A stretch of DNA of 64,000 nucleotides from Pseudodonghicola sp048268305 (GCF_048268305.1 NZ_JBLWVT010000005.1:62001-126000), one strand, 5' to 3'; shown: positions 1-8,106, counted from the stretch's first letter. The notes: generated from the letters alone by a model not told the origin. Numbers and translations are program-made.

Positions 1-1
1 C

Positions 2-781
2 ATCGTCGGCGGGCTGGGGGCGGGCGACGAATATATCATGCTGCGCGGATCGTCGGGCTATCTGCTCTATGATCTGAACGGCAACCTGCCCCAGGATCCG
101 AGCCATCTTACTTATTCCGCCGAAGACGAAAACGGTGATCCCGCTCAGGGCGACAACGATGGCAATCTCGATTTCGAGGATATGATCAACGCCGCCGTTG
201 CCTGTTTCCTGCCGGGAACCCGGATCGCAACGCGCGATGGCCTGCGGCCGATCGAAAGCCTGCGTCCCGGTGATCTGGTGCTGACGCTGGACAATGGCCC
301 GCAGCCGCTGACGAGGCTGATTTCCAGCCATGTCGAACTCTGCGCCGGTAAAGAGAATCTGGCGCCGATCGTGATGCCGAAGGGCAGCCTCGGGGCGGGC
401 TTGCCGCTGCATGACCTGCGCTGTTCGCCGCAGCACCGGCTGCTGCATGCTGGAACGACGCGGCAATGTCTGGTCGCGGCCAAGGCGCAATTGGCGCGGC
501 CGGGTGTGTCGTGCCAGCCCGCCATCGGCGACGTGTCGTATTTCAATCTGGTCTTCCCGCGGCATGAGATCGTCTTTGCCGAAGGGATGGCGGTGGAAAG
601 CTTCTATCCCGGCGCCGAAGCGATGAAGCGGCTGCGGCCGGTCGATGTGCTGCTGTTGCGCGGGCTGTTCCCGCTGCCGCCCCGCCGGGCGCGGCATTTC
701 GGGAAGTGCGCGGCCTGGGCTCGCCGGTTGGCGCAGCGCCCGACGGCCTTCAAACCCCTGGCGATGAGGGTTCCCGCCTGA
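2..781 (+). CDS. Hint-domain protein, 5'-truncated by the window edge
   Basis: The reading frame is open from the first bases, so the start lies outside the window and about 259 residues are visible. A Hint (hedgehog/intein-like) module begins at the characteristic ACFLPGTRIATRDG, continues through RPGDLVLTLDNG, and reaches the SPQHRLLHAG block. This matches the Hint_2 family found at the C-terminus of many secreted rhodobacterial proteins. In such proteins the Cys after the Ala is the likely self-cleavage nucleophile; that role is inferred from the family. The region before the Hint module is acidic and rich in Asp, Asn and Gly, as in calcium-binding RTX-type passengers, but too little is visible to name it. 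A hairpin overlaps the stop codon. Substrate and localisation are unknown. Confidence 0.8.
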   Translation: MVGGLGAGDEYIMLRGSSGYLLYDLNGNLPQDPSHLTYSAEDENGDPAQGDNDGNLDFEDMINAAVACFLPGTRIATRDGLRPIESLRPGDLVLTLDNGPQPLTRLISSHVELCAGKENLAPIVMPKGSLGAGLPLHDLRCSPQHRLLHAGTTRQCLVAAKAQLARPGVSCQPAIGDVSYFNLVFPRHEIVFAEGMAVESFYPGAEAMKRLRPVDVLLLRGLFPLPPRRARHFGKCAAWARRLAQRPTAFKPLAMRVPA

Positions 782-790
782 GGAACCCTC
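766..790 (+). terminator. Hairpin at the end of the Hint-domain gene
   Basis: A 9-bp perfect stem (GAGGGTTCC with GGAACCCTC) encloses a 7-nt loop containing the stop codon. No T-run follows, so it may stabilise the mRNA end or be a weak terminator. Confidence 0.4.
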
Positions 791-974
791 GGCTTGGTCC
801 AGCGGGCTTGACAGGGCGGGCGGTCTGAGGTCTTGATCGCCGTCATGATCCAGACTGTTCCCAGCCTTGTGACCTATTATCGCCGCCTGATCTGAGCGCG
901 GCATCCCTTTCTCATGACATGCCGCCGCAGGGTGGCGTCGTGCATGGGCTCCTGCGGTGGTCAGGAGCCTTGAT

Positions 975-1460
975 ATGAAAATCGACTTCCCTCCCGAACC
1001 CACATCCTTCGGCCGGATCCGCGCCGCAGAGCCTGCCGATACGCCGGCGATCCTACGGATGGCGGGGCGGCTCGCGGCGCATCATGGCGATGACTGCGGT
1101 CTGACGGCTGACCATATCGCCCGCGATGTCTTTGCGCCGGAGCCGTTGATCTGTCTCCTTGTCGCCGAGGCGCAGACCGGGCTGATCGGCTATGCCGGGC
1201 TCTTCGGCATCGCGCAGTTTCACTTCGGTCGGCGCGGGCTTGAGCTGCATCATCTTTTCGTCGAGGCCGAGGGGCGCGGCCAGGGCGTCGGCCAGGCGCT
1301 GATCCGGGCCAGCCTGACGGCGGCGCAGGGGCAGGGCTGCAGCTATGTGATGGTGGGCACCGATCCCGACAATCTGGCGGCGCAGGCATTCTATACCGGG
1401 TTGGGGTTCGAACGGCGGGCGAGCTTTCCGCCACGGTTTGTCTATCGTCTGGAGGCCTGA
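975..1460 (+). CDS. GNAT-family N-acetyltransferase
   Basis: A protein of 161 residues with one GNAT fold, which would transfer acetyl from acetyl-CoA to an unidentified amine. The acetyl-CoA pyrophosphate loop is visible as EGRGQGVGQALI (R/Q-x-x-G-x-G/A). It follows the beta-4 strand LELHHLFVEAE, and a typical end DPDNLAAQAFYTGLGF follows. The ATG at 975 is chosen because an AGGAG lies 7 nt upstream; a GTG at 957 is in frame but lacks such a site. The gene stands alone, with a weakly spaced upstream region of about 190 nt. The substrate cannot be predicted. Confidence 0.85.
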   Translation: MKIDFPPEPTSFGRIRAAEPADTPAILRMAGRLAAHHGDDCGLTADHIARDVFAPEPLICLLVAEAQTGLIGYAGLFGIAQFHFGRRGLELHHLFVEAEGRGQGVGQALIRASLTAAQGQGCSYVMVGTDPDNLAAQAFYTGLGFERRASFPPRFVYRLEA

Positions 1461-1587
1461 GGCGGATGATGCTTTGATCGGCAGGCCCGCCGCGTGGTGG
1501 CGCTCCGGCCGGAACTCACCTGGCTTCTGGGCGTCTCGTCTCCGTCCATCGCTCCAGGCTGCGGCGAAACCAGCAAGAGGGTCTGCG

Positions 1588-1893
1588 ATGTGGGGCCCCG
1601 GCGGGGCGGTGCTGATGATCGAGACCGATCGCGTCAAGATGACGGAATGGCGGCTCAAGGTCTGGGGCGACAGCACTGGCTGGCATCGCCCTGGCCTGGA
1701 TTTCATTTTCAGTCGGCTGTTCAACGGGGTGCTCGACGTCAAGCTGGCCGATGGTGAGATCATGCAGGCTCGGATGCCGAAGGACATGCCGACCTTCCGC
1801 GGTCTGGCGCTGATCACGCGATCTGATTTGCTGCCAATGAGGCATAAGTTTGCACACTCGGCCGTTTCGATCCTGTCCATGAGGAAAAAATAA
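1588..1893 (+). pseudogene. Broken small cupin-domain gene
   Basis: The translation from 1588 (or the ATG at 1615) resembles small single-domain cupins: TEWRL, then STGWHRPGLDF where the family has GWHRH, then DGVLDV-like strands. Two defects suggest decay. The second His of the usual GWHRH metal site is Pro. After MPTFR (about 1800) similarity stops in frame, while the -1 frame reads RSGADHAI before a TGA at 1824-1826; this resembles the missing C-terminal block carrying the last metal-binding His. The open frame then runs on to 1893 with unrelated residues. An AAGAGG lies 7 nt before 1588. I read this as a frameshifted relic, although an expressed divergent protein cannot be excluded. Confidence 0.5.
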
Positions 1894-2126
1894 TATATAA
1901 AACATATACTTAGTTGCGTATCGACTTTCAACACCGGCATAACCTTGCACACTGTGCACACAAGCATGCACAGATCGGATGTTTGGAGACATTGGCCATG
2001 GCCGTCATGAATGGCGGTTCAGCGGGACAAAGCCGCCATTGACCGGTTCGCATGGATGAATACTCGGGAGCAGCGATGTGGTAATCTGCCTGTGAAAGAT
2101 CTGGTTGAGGGGAGATCACGGGGCAA

Positions 2127-2513
2127 ATGCGACAACTGATATCCAACGGAAACCCCATGGAGACTATCGTAGGGTTCAGCCGCGCGGTCCGAGTGGGGAA
2201 CTTTATCGCGGTCGGCGGCACTGCGCCGGTTGACGCCGATGGCCAGACCGTGGGCGTCGGGGATGTCTTCCAGCAAACAAAGCAGTGCTTTGAGATCATC
2301 AAGGCTGCGCTTGAGCAAGCCGGTTCCGGTTTGCAGGACATCGTGAGAACACGAGTCATCCTCACGGACATTGAAAACTGGAAAGACGCTATCGAGGCGC
2401 GAAAACTCTACTGTCTCGATGCGCGTCCTGTTGACACGATCATGGCAATCGACCGTTTCGTTAATCCCGAATGGCTTGTTGAGATCGAAGTCGACGCAGT
2501 GGTATCCGAATGA
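2127..2513 (+). CDS. RidA (YjgF/YER057c/UK114) family protein
   Basis: A protein of 128 residues, the usual length for the family. Family hallmarks are present: GNFIAVGGTAPVD near residues 23-35, and a mid-region DIVRTRVILTDI. RidA proteins hydrolyse reactive enamine/imine intermediates released by PLP enzymes; related proteins act as deaminases such as 2-aminomuconate deaminase. The canonical catalytic Arg region is present as ARPVDTIMAI, where archetypal RidA has a Pro-rich (R-x-x) segment, so I leave the subfamily open. It is a single gene in a stretch less GC-rich than the rest of the window, between a decayed cupin gene and tRNA-Arg, and may have been acquired with that segment. Confidence 0.85.
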   Translation: MRQLISNGNPMETIVGFSRAVRVGNFIAVGGTAPVDADGQTVGVGDVFQQTKQCFEIIKAALEQAGSGLQDIVRTRVILTDIENWKDAIEARKLYCLDARPVDTIMAIDRFVNPEWLVEIEVDAVVSE

Positions 2514-2706
2514 CGCCCACCGAGTTTTGAAGGGCTCATTTGAGACTTCCGCCACAATGGGCACGAAAGTCATCTTCGTGATTCACGCCCATTCTGCGTA
2601 AAAGCCTGCGCCCCACAGTGCAGCGGCGCAAAATGCCCTTGACAGGGGGAGTGCACGAAAGCCACCGAAATGTGCAACATTATGCGTCATGGCATTTGCA
2701 GGAGAG

Positions 2707-2783
2707 TGGTGCACCCAATAGGATTCGAACCTATGGCCTCTGCCTTCGGAGGGCAGCGCTCTATCCAGCTGAGCTATGGGTGC
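2707..2783 (-). tRNA. tRNA-Arg (anticodon CCG)
   Basis: Read on the minus strand, the acceptor arm GCACCCA pairs with TGGGTGC, followed by discriminator A and an encoded CCA. The T-arm contains GGTTCGAATCC. The anticodon stem CTGCC/GGCAG encloses the loop CTCCGAA, giving anticodon CCG (codon CGG). The D-arm is AGCTCAGCTGGATAGAGC. The length is 77 nt including CCA. Confidence 0.97.
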
Positions 2784-2862
2784 CTGGTTCCCGGCGTATA
2801 GGACAAAGCGGCAGGGGCTGCAATCGCAAAAACGGCGGTCCGACACCCGAAGTCGTGCGCGT

Positions 2863-3222
2863 CTAGCCGATCGGTTTGGCGAAGATGAAATAGGCGCCCA
2901 GAGCGATGCAACTGAAGCCGAGCGCGTGATTCCAGGTCAGTTTTTCGCCCAGATAGCCCCAGGCGAACAGGCTGAAGACGATCAGGGTGATCACCTCTTG
3001 CATGGTTTTCAGCTCGGCCGCAGACCAGGTGCCATAGCCGATGCGGTTGGCCGGCACCGCCAGCCAATATTCGAAGAAGGCGAATCCCCAACTGATCAGC
3101 ACCACCGACCAGAGCGGCAGGTTGTGGAACTTCAGGTGCCAATACCAGGCGGTGGTCATGAAGATGTTGGAGAGCGACAGCAGCAGCACCGGCGCGATGA
3201 CCGGCCATAGGGAAGAGGACAT
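2863..3222 (-). CDS. DUF486 family small membrane protein
   Basis: A protein of 119 residues with about four hydrophobic segments: residues 7-25, 37-57 (LWSVVLISWGFAFFEYWLA), 73-92 and 98-115. The conserved NRIGYGTWSAAELKTMQE block identifies the DUF486/DMT-like small membrane family (PF04342). Members resemble half of a drug/metabolite transporter and are of unproven function. The ATG at 3222 is preferred over an adjacent TTG because AGGAAAA lies suitably upstream. The gene is single, between tRNA-Arg and a divergent small secreted protein. Confidence 0.85.
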   Translation of the reverse strand: MSSSLWPVIAPVLLLSLSNIFMTTAWYWHLKFHNLPLWSVVLISWGFAFFEYWLAVPANRIGYGTWSAAELKTMQEVITLIVFSLFAWGYLGEKLTWNHALGFSCIALGAYFIFAKPIG

Positions 3223-3458
3223 CAACGGTTTTCCTGAGCTGGGCAGCGCGCCCGGTTGATCTGTTTCAGCGCCAAAGCGGTCAGGTCGTCAATGCCAAAT
3301 CGGCGGCTATGCGGGCGGCCCACGACCTTTGCCCTTTCTCTCATGTCGCATGCTGTCGTCGCGGCGGTTCGGCACCCCTCCGCCGAGACGGCAGATAGTC
3401 TTGGGCGACTTGCCGCCAATCCCGGACGACGCTTCGCAGTGCCATTCATCACAAAATA

Positions 3459-3474
3459 TTAACCATTCTTTAAC
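3459..3474 (+). promoter_or_regulatory. CtrA-type binding site
   Basis: The sequence TTAA-CCATTCT-TTAAC matches the full alphaproteobacterial CtrA consensus TTAA-N7-TTAAC. It lies 44 nt before the start of the small secreted protein at 3518, a position able to overlap its promoter. Binding is inferred from the consensus only. Confidence 0.6.
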
Positions 3475-3517
3475 CGAAGCGCGTTGCAGAAACGTGTGTG
3501 TAAATAAGGAGTTCAAG

Positions 3518-3754
3518 ATGAAAGGTTTCATCGCAATATTGTCCCTGGCGACCTTGGGGCTGAGCCCGGCGGCGATGGCGCAGACCGCACCGAAGCAGAC
3601 GCTTCCGGCCGCCTCGACACAGCGGGCGCCCGGACCTTTGGGCAAAACCGGGTTGAAGCAGGATCAGGCGGCGGGGATTGCGGCCGGGATCATCCTTCTC
3701 GGCATCGGGCTGAGCGACGACAACGACAGCAGCACGACGACGGCAACCAAGTAG
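3518..3754 (+). CDS. Small secreted protein with signal peptide
   Basis: A protein of 78 residues starting at an ATG with AAGGAG 5 nt upstream. A Sec signal peptide is evident (MKGFIAILSLATLGLSPAAMA, cleavage before QTAPK). The mature part is Pro/Ala/Thr-rich, has one short hydrophobic glycine-rich helix (AAGIAAGIILLGIGL), and ends in an Asp/Ser/Thr tail. No known domain is recognised. The CtrA box upstream suggests cell-cycle or envelope-linked expression. The same frame extends upstream to 3329, but without a ribosome site and with non-secreted sequence, so the short form is chosen. Confidence 0.75.
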   Translation: MKGFIAILSLATLGLSPAAMAQTAPKQTLPAASTQRAPGPLGKTGLKQDQAAGIAAGIILLGIGLSDDNDSSTTTATK

Positions 3755-3769
3755 GCCCATCACCAGTGC

Positions 3770-3821
3770 CCCGGGATGTGGGGGGACCGGGATCATTGAT
3801 CGCCGGTCATCCCGGGCTTTT
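3770..3821 (+). terminator. Probable terminator after the small secreted gene
   Basis: An outer inverted repeat CCCGGGATG/CATCCCGGG (3770-3778 and 3808-3816) encloses an inner GACCGG/CCGGTC stem and is followed by CTTTT. This suits rho-independent termination, although the outer loop is long. Confidence 0.5.
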
Positions 3822-3861
3822 CCGCGCGGTTTCGGCTGCGGGGGCGTGAACGGAGGGAGGT

Positions 3862-4779
3862 TTACTCCCCCTGACCCATCCCATCGACCATCTCGCGCAC
3901 CGTGCTGCGCAGCAGGGGCAGCAAGGCTTGCAGCGCCGGTGGGGTGGATCGGTCGCGTGCCCGGATCACCGAGATATCGCGCGAGATCGCCGGCTCGCCC
4001 AGCGGTCGCACCGCCACGGCGCGCCCATGCAGCGCCGCCTGCGAATAGGTCGGCAGGACCGCCAGCGCCTGACCCGCCTCAACCAGCGCCAAGAGGGTAA
4101 AGATCTGATGCGCCTCGAAGGCCGGGCGCAGCGGCAGCCGGGCGCTTTCAAAGCCGACATCCACCAGCAGACGAATGCCGCTTTGCCGGGTCAGCGTGGC
4201 GATCGGCTGATTTTCAAGATCGCGCCAGGTCAGCGCCTGACGTGCGCTCAGCGGATGCCCCTCGGGCAGGAAGGCCATCAGGCTGTCCTGCAGGATGCTG
4301 GTGGAATGCAGCCCGTCCTCGTTCGGCTGGAAGGTGCCCATTCCGATATCGGCGCCGCCCGACCGCACCATGTCGAGGATGCCGTCGGTGCCGACATCGG
4401 CGATCTGGATTTGCAGATGCGGGAATTGCCGCGCGGCACGACGGATGAACCGGGGCAGGGCCGTTGCCGCCAGCAGCGGCGGCGCCGCGATCCTGAGCCG
4501 CCCGGTGCGCAGATTGCTCAGGTCCTGTACCTGCGCCACGGCCCGTTCGATCGCGCCCAGCCCGCTGAGCGCCGAGGCCGCGAAGGCGCGCCCGGCCTCG
4601 GTCAGATCGACCCGCCGGGTGGTGCGGTCGAACAGCCGCGCGCCGACGACCTCCTCAAGATCGCGCACCGACTGCGACAGCGCCGGCTGGGTGGTGTTCA
4701 TCCGTTCGGCCGCGCGGCTGAAATTGCCATGTTCGACCACGGCCTGAAAAAGCTCGATCTGACGGAGGGTGAGTTTCAT
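3862..4779 (-). CDS. LysR-family transcriptional regulator
   Basis: A protein of 305 residues, the usual LysR length. Residues 1-60 form the winged helix-turn-helix (MKLTLRQIELFQAV, then FSRAAERMNTTQPALSQSVR). Residues 90-300 form the periplasmic-binding-like effector domain, with the typical GRLRIAAPP entry and LPEGHPLSAR. It is divergent from the molybdenum-hydroxylase gene at 4884 with a 104-nt spacer that contains an inverted-repeat operator candidate. By family logic it probably autoregulates and activates the catabolic operon when an aromatic pathway intermediate binds. The effector is unknown. Confidence 0.92.
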   Translation of the reverse strand: MKLTLRQIELFQAVVEHGNFSRAAERMNTTQPALSQSVRDLEEVVGARLFDRTTRRVDLTEAGRAFAASALSGLGAIERAVAQVQDLSNLRTGRLRIAAPPLLAATALPRFIRRAARQFPHLQIQIADVGTDGILDMVRSGGADIGMGTFQPNEDGLHSTSILQDSLMAFLPEGHPLSARQALTWRDLENQPIATLTRQSGIRLLVDVGFESARLPLRPAFEAHQIFTLLALVEAGQALAVLPTYSQAALHGRAVAVRPLGEPAISRDISVIRARDRSTPPALQALLPLLRSTVREMVDGMGQGE

Positions 4780-4793
4780 AGGTGCACATATAA

Positions 4794-4816
4794 TCTATGG
4801 CTTATCAAATTATAGA
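4794..4816. promoter_or_regulatory. Candidate LysR operator in the divergent spacer
   Basis: TCTAT and ATAGA form a perfect inverted repeat with their outer edges 23 bp apart in an AT-rich stretch between the divergent LysR and hydroxylase genes. Nested T-N11-A type matches fit LysR recognition. It is inferred from position and symmetry only. Confidence 0.5.
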
Positions 4817-4883
4817 ATCTTTCTTTCTTACCCTATGAAATTTTCTCTCCCATCCTGACCGTAGAACAGACAGGGACGGCCAG

Positions 4884-7121
4884 GTGGACGGCAAACCGGA
4901 GATGCAGACCGAAGCGAGGTGTTGGATCGGGGCCGCGATGCGGCGGCGCGAGGATATCGCGCTGACCACCGGCCGGGGCCGCTTTGTCGATGATATCCAG
5001 CCCGAAGGCTGTCTCTATCTCGAATTCTTCCGCAGCCCGGTGGCTTGCGGCACGATCACCGAGCTGATGCTCGACGATGCGCGCGAGGCCGAGGGGGTGG
5101 TCGCGGTCTTCGGCCGCGACGATCTGGAGATCTGCGGCGAGGCGGCCATCAACAGGCTGATCGAAGGGGCACCGGCGCAGATTCCCCTGTCAGTGCTGGC
5201 GGGCCCGCGGGTGTCGCATCTGGGCCAGCCGATCGCCGCGGTGGTGGCGACCTCGCGGTTGCTGGCGCGCGACGCGGCCGAGTTGATCCAGGCCGGGATC
5301 GAGGAGGAGGAGAGCACCGCCGATCCGATCCCCACCGTCCGCTGGCAGCAGGGCAAGGCCGAGGCGATCTTGTCAGCCGCGCCGCTGCGGGTGCCGGCGC
5401 GGATGGATCATGCCCTGGTCGCGCCGATGGCCTTGGAGCCGCGCGCGGCGCTGGCGCAATACGACGGCGCGCGGCTTGAGGTCTTCCTGTCGACCCAGAC
5501 GCCGTTCCGGGCGCGCGACGACATCGCCCGGGTGCTGGGGCTCGACATGGACCGGGTGCATGTCACCGCCCCCGATGTGGGCGGCGCCTTTGGCGGCAAG
5601 GCCTCGATCTATCCCGAGGATCTGATGGTCTGTTTCGCCGCGCGCGCCCTGTCGGCGCCGGTCAAGTGGTCGGCGCAGCGCAGCGACGAATTCCTCGCCG
5701 CCACCCAGGGGCGCGGCGCCGCCACCGCCGCGAAACTGGCGCTGGACGACGAGGGCCGCATGTTGGCGCTGACGGCGGATCTGGAATTTCAGACCGGCGC
5801 CTGGATGCCCTATTCGGCCTATGCGCCGCCGCGCAACGCTGGCCGCATGTTGCCCGGCCCCTATCTGGTGCCGGATGTCGACATCCGCCTGTCGGTCCGC
5901 CCGACCGCCCAGGCGCCGGTCGGCATCTATCGTGGCGCCGGCCGGCCCGAGGCGGTGATGCTGATGGAGCGGCTGGCCGACAAGGCCGCCCGCGCGCTTG
6001 ATCTCGATCCGCTGGAGCTGCGGCGTCGAAACCTGATCCCGGCCTCGGCGATGCCCTACAGGACACCCACCGGAGAGATCTATGATTCCGGCGATCTCGC
6101 CGGGCTGCTCGACCGGCTGGAGGAGGTGACGGATTACGCCGCGCTGCGCGCCCGCCAGGCCGAACGCCGCGCGGCGGGCGAGATCTGCGGCCTCGGCCTC
6201 GCGCTCTATATCGAACCCTGCGGCATGGGCTGGGAAACCGCCAAGGTCGAACTCTGCCCCGATGGCAGCTTTCGCGCCGATACCGGGTCTTCGGCGCAGG
6301 GGCAGGGGCGTGAAACCGCCGTCGCCCAGATCGTGGCCGAAACCCTGTTCACCACGCCCGACCGGGTGCAGGTGGGAGAAGGCGATACCGATCATCTGCC
6401 CAATGCCATCGGCGCGCTCGCCAGCCGGTCCACCGCCATCGGCGGCAGCGCCATGCTGCTGGCCTGCGGCAAGCTCTTGGTGACGCTGCGGCAGGCGGCG
6501 GCCGATCTGGCCGGGATCGAGTTGGAACAGGTCCAGCCCGGCGTCGGCGGGCTTCTGCTCGGCAACCGGCTGGTCGATTGGCCGCGGCTAGCCGCCGATC
6601 TGGCGCAAGCCGGGCGGCTGCCCGCCGCGGCGGAGGAGACCTATACCGCCAAGGGAGAGGCCTGGGCCAGCGGCGCCGTTCTGGCCGAGGTCGCCATCGA
6701 CCCCGACACCGGCGTGCCCACGGTCGAAGGCATCACCTGGGTCGATGATGCCGGCCGCATCGTCAACCCGCTGCTGGTCGAAGGCCAGCTTCTGGGCGGC
6801 ATGGCACAGGGGCTGGGGCACGCGCTGATGGAGCGGGTGGTCTATGACGCCGAGGGTCAGCTCCTGACCGGCTCGCTGATGGATTACGCGGTGCCACGCG
6901 CCAGCGACATGCCGCGCCAGATCCGGCTGGAAAAACGCTCCACGCCTTCCCCGGCGAACGAAATCGGCGCCAAGGGGGTGGGAGAGGCCGGCTGCATCGG
7001 CATCCCCCCCGCCGTCGTCAACGCCATTCAGGACGCGCTCGGGCCCCATTCGGGACGCGAGCTTCACCCGCCGCTGACCAGCGAACGCATCTGGCGGGCG
7101 CTGCATTCTCTCGAGGATTGA
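4884..7121 (+). CDS. Xanthine dehydrogenase-family molybdopterin-binding large subunit
   Basis: A protein of 745 residues covering the a/b-hammerhead (about 18-125) and the two Mo-cofactor domains. Signature elements are GGAFGGK in the first Mo domain, the GIYRGAGRPEA loop, QGQGRET, and the C-terminal KGVGEAG with the catalytic Glu that activates water in the family. The enzyme should hydroxylate an aromatic N-heterocycle or an aldehyde. FAD and 2Fe-2S partner subunits normally sit beside such genes, but none is present anywhere in the island, so electrons must leave through a distant partner or the protein is atypical. Start is a GTG with AGGGA upstream; ATG 4902 is an alternative. It is first in the operon and its stop nearly touches the DapA-like gene. 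Confidence 0.85.
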   Translation: MDGKPEMQTEARCWIGAAMRRREDIALTTGRGRFVDDIQPEGCLYLEFFRSPVACGTITELMLDDAREAEGVVAVFGRDDLEICGEAAINRLIEGAPAQIPLSVLAGPRVSHLGQPIAAVVATSRLLARDAAELIQAGIEEEESTADPIPTVRWQQGKAEAILSAAPLRVPARMDHALVAPMALEPRAALAQYDGARLEVFLSTQTPFRARDDIARVLGLDMDRVHVTAPDVGGAFGGKASIYPEDLMVCFAARALSAPVKWSAQRSDEFLAATQGRGAATAAKLALDDEGRMLALTADLEFQTGAWMPYSAYAPPRNAGRMLPGPYLVPDVDIRLSVRPTAQAPVGIYRGAGRPEAVMLMERLADKAARALDLDPLELRRRNLIPASAMPYRTPTGEIYDSGDLAGLLDRLEEVTDYAALRARQAERRAAGEICGLGLALYIEPCGMGWETAKVELCPDGSFRADTGSSAQGQGRETAVAQIVAETLFTTPDRVQVGEGDTDHLPNAIGALASRSTAIGGSAMLLACGKLLVTLRQAAADLAGIELEQVQPGVGGLLLGNRLVDWPRLAADLAQAGRLPAAAEETYTAKGEAWASGAVLAEVAIDPDTGVPTVEGITWVDDAGRIVNPLLVEGQLLGGMAQGLGHALMERVVYDAEGQLLTGSLMDYAVPRASDMPRQIRLEKRSTPSPANEIGAKGVGEAGCIGIPPAVVNAIQDALGPHSGRELHPPLTSERIWRALHSLED

Positions 7122-7123
7122 TC

Positions 7124-8080
7124 ATGAAATACACCCGCAAGGACGCCAAGACCCACGCCATGGCCACGATGAAGGGGATCTGGGCCGCCGCCCTGATGCC
7201 CTTCAAGGAGGATGGCGCCATCGACGAGGGTGGCTTTCGCGGCAATATGGAGCATTGGATCGAGGATCTCGGCATCGACGGTTTCTTCATCGCCGGCAAG
7301 CAGGGGGAATTCTTCTCGATGTCGGTCGATGAACGCAAGCGCTGCTTCGACATGGCGGTCGATGCCGCCGGCGGCCGGGCGCAGACGATCATGTCCTGTT
7401 CGGATCAGAACATGGATGTGGTGATTGATCTGGCCAAACATGCCCAGGCCTGCGGTGCCGATTACATCGTCGTGCATGCGCCGGTGCTGCATTTCCTCAA
7501 GGCGCAGGATGAAACCCTGATCCGCTATTACGAGACCATCGCCGAGAAGGTCGATATCGGCATGGCGCTGTGGTCGCATCCCGACAGCGGCTATCTGATG
7601 AGCCCGCAACTCTGCAACCGGCTGGCCGATATCGAAACCGTGGTGGCGATCAAATACTCCGTCCCGCGCGAGATGTATGTCGAACTGACCCGGCTGGCGT
7701 CCGACCGCATCAAGGTCTCCACCGCCTCCGAGGAGGAATGGCTCGACAACATCCTGGAACTGAGCTGGGATCTCTACCTGTGCTCGTCGCCGCCCTATCT
7801 GATCCAGACCGCCGTGGACCGGCGGATGCGCGACTATACCGACCTCGCCTTCGCCGGGAAGGCGGAACAGGCGCGACGGATCCGCGACAGCCTCGACCCG
7901 GTGCGGGCGGCGCTGAGAAACACCCGGCCGGCGGAAAAACCCCATGCGCATCAGAAATACTGGCAGGATCTGCTGGGCCAGACCGGTGGCCATGTTCGCC
8001 CGCCGATGCTGGAGCTGACCGAAGACGAGAAACGCGCGACACGGGCGGCCTTTGAGGGCTGCGGATTGAAAACCGCCTGA
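7124..8080 (+). CDS. DapA-family (class I aldolase-like) protein with altered catalytic residues
   Basis: A protein of 318 residues with the N-acetylneuraminate lyase/dihydrodipicolinate synthase TIM barrel. The Schiff-base Lys is kept at residue 177 (VVAIKYSVP). The catalytic Tyr of the family YNVP motif is replaced by Trp (ALWSHP, Trp150), and the GTTGE motif reads GKQGE (residues 58-62). The proton relay of true DapA is therefore missing, and lysine biosynthesis is unlikely. In catabolic clusters such paralogues act as hydratase-aldolases or decarboxylases on oxo-acids. GAGG sits 7 nt before ATG 7124, immediately after the previous stop. The C-terminal extension is longer than in DapA. Confidence 0.8.
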   Translation: MKYTRKDAKTHAMATMKGIWAAALMPFKEDGAIDEGGFRGNMEHWIEDLGIDGFFIAGKQGEFFSMSVDERKRCFDMAVDAAGGRAQTIMSCSDQNMDVVIDLAKHAQACGADYIVVHAPVLHFLKAQDETLIRYYETIAEKVDIGMALWSHPDSGYLMSPQLCNRLADIETVVAIKYSVPREMYVELTRLASDRIKVSTASEEEWLDNILELSWDLYLCSSPPYLIQTAVDRRMRDYTDLAFAGKAEQARRIRDSLDPVRAALRNTRPAEKPHAHQKYWQDLLGQTGGHVRPPMLELTEDEKRATRAAFEGCGLKTA

Positions 8081-8106
8081 GGGCGGCACCCAAGGGGAGA
8101 TAGGAA

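Noticed and set aside
2600..2800. Attachment-site duplication of the tRNA-Arg 3' end
   Set aside because: No second copy of the tRNA end is visible nearby and there is no integrase gene.
7124..8080. Lysine-biosynthetic dapA
   Set aside because: The catalytic Tyr and Thr positions are replaced, and the gene lies inside a catabolic operon.
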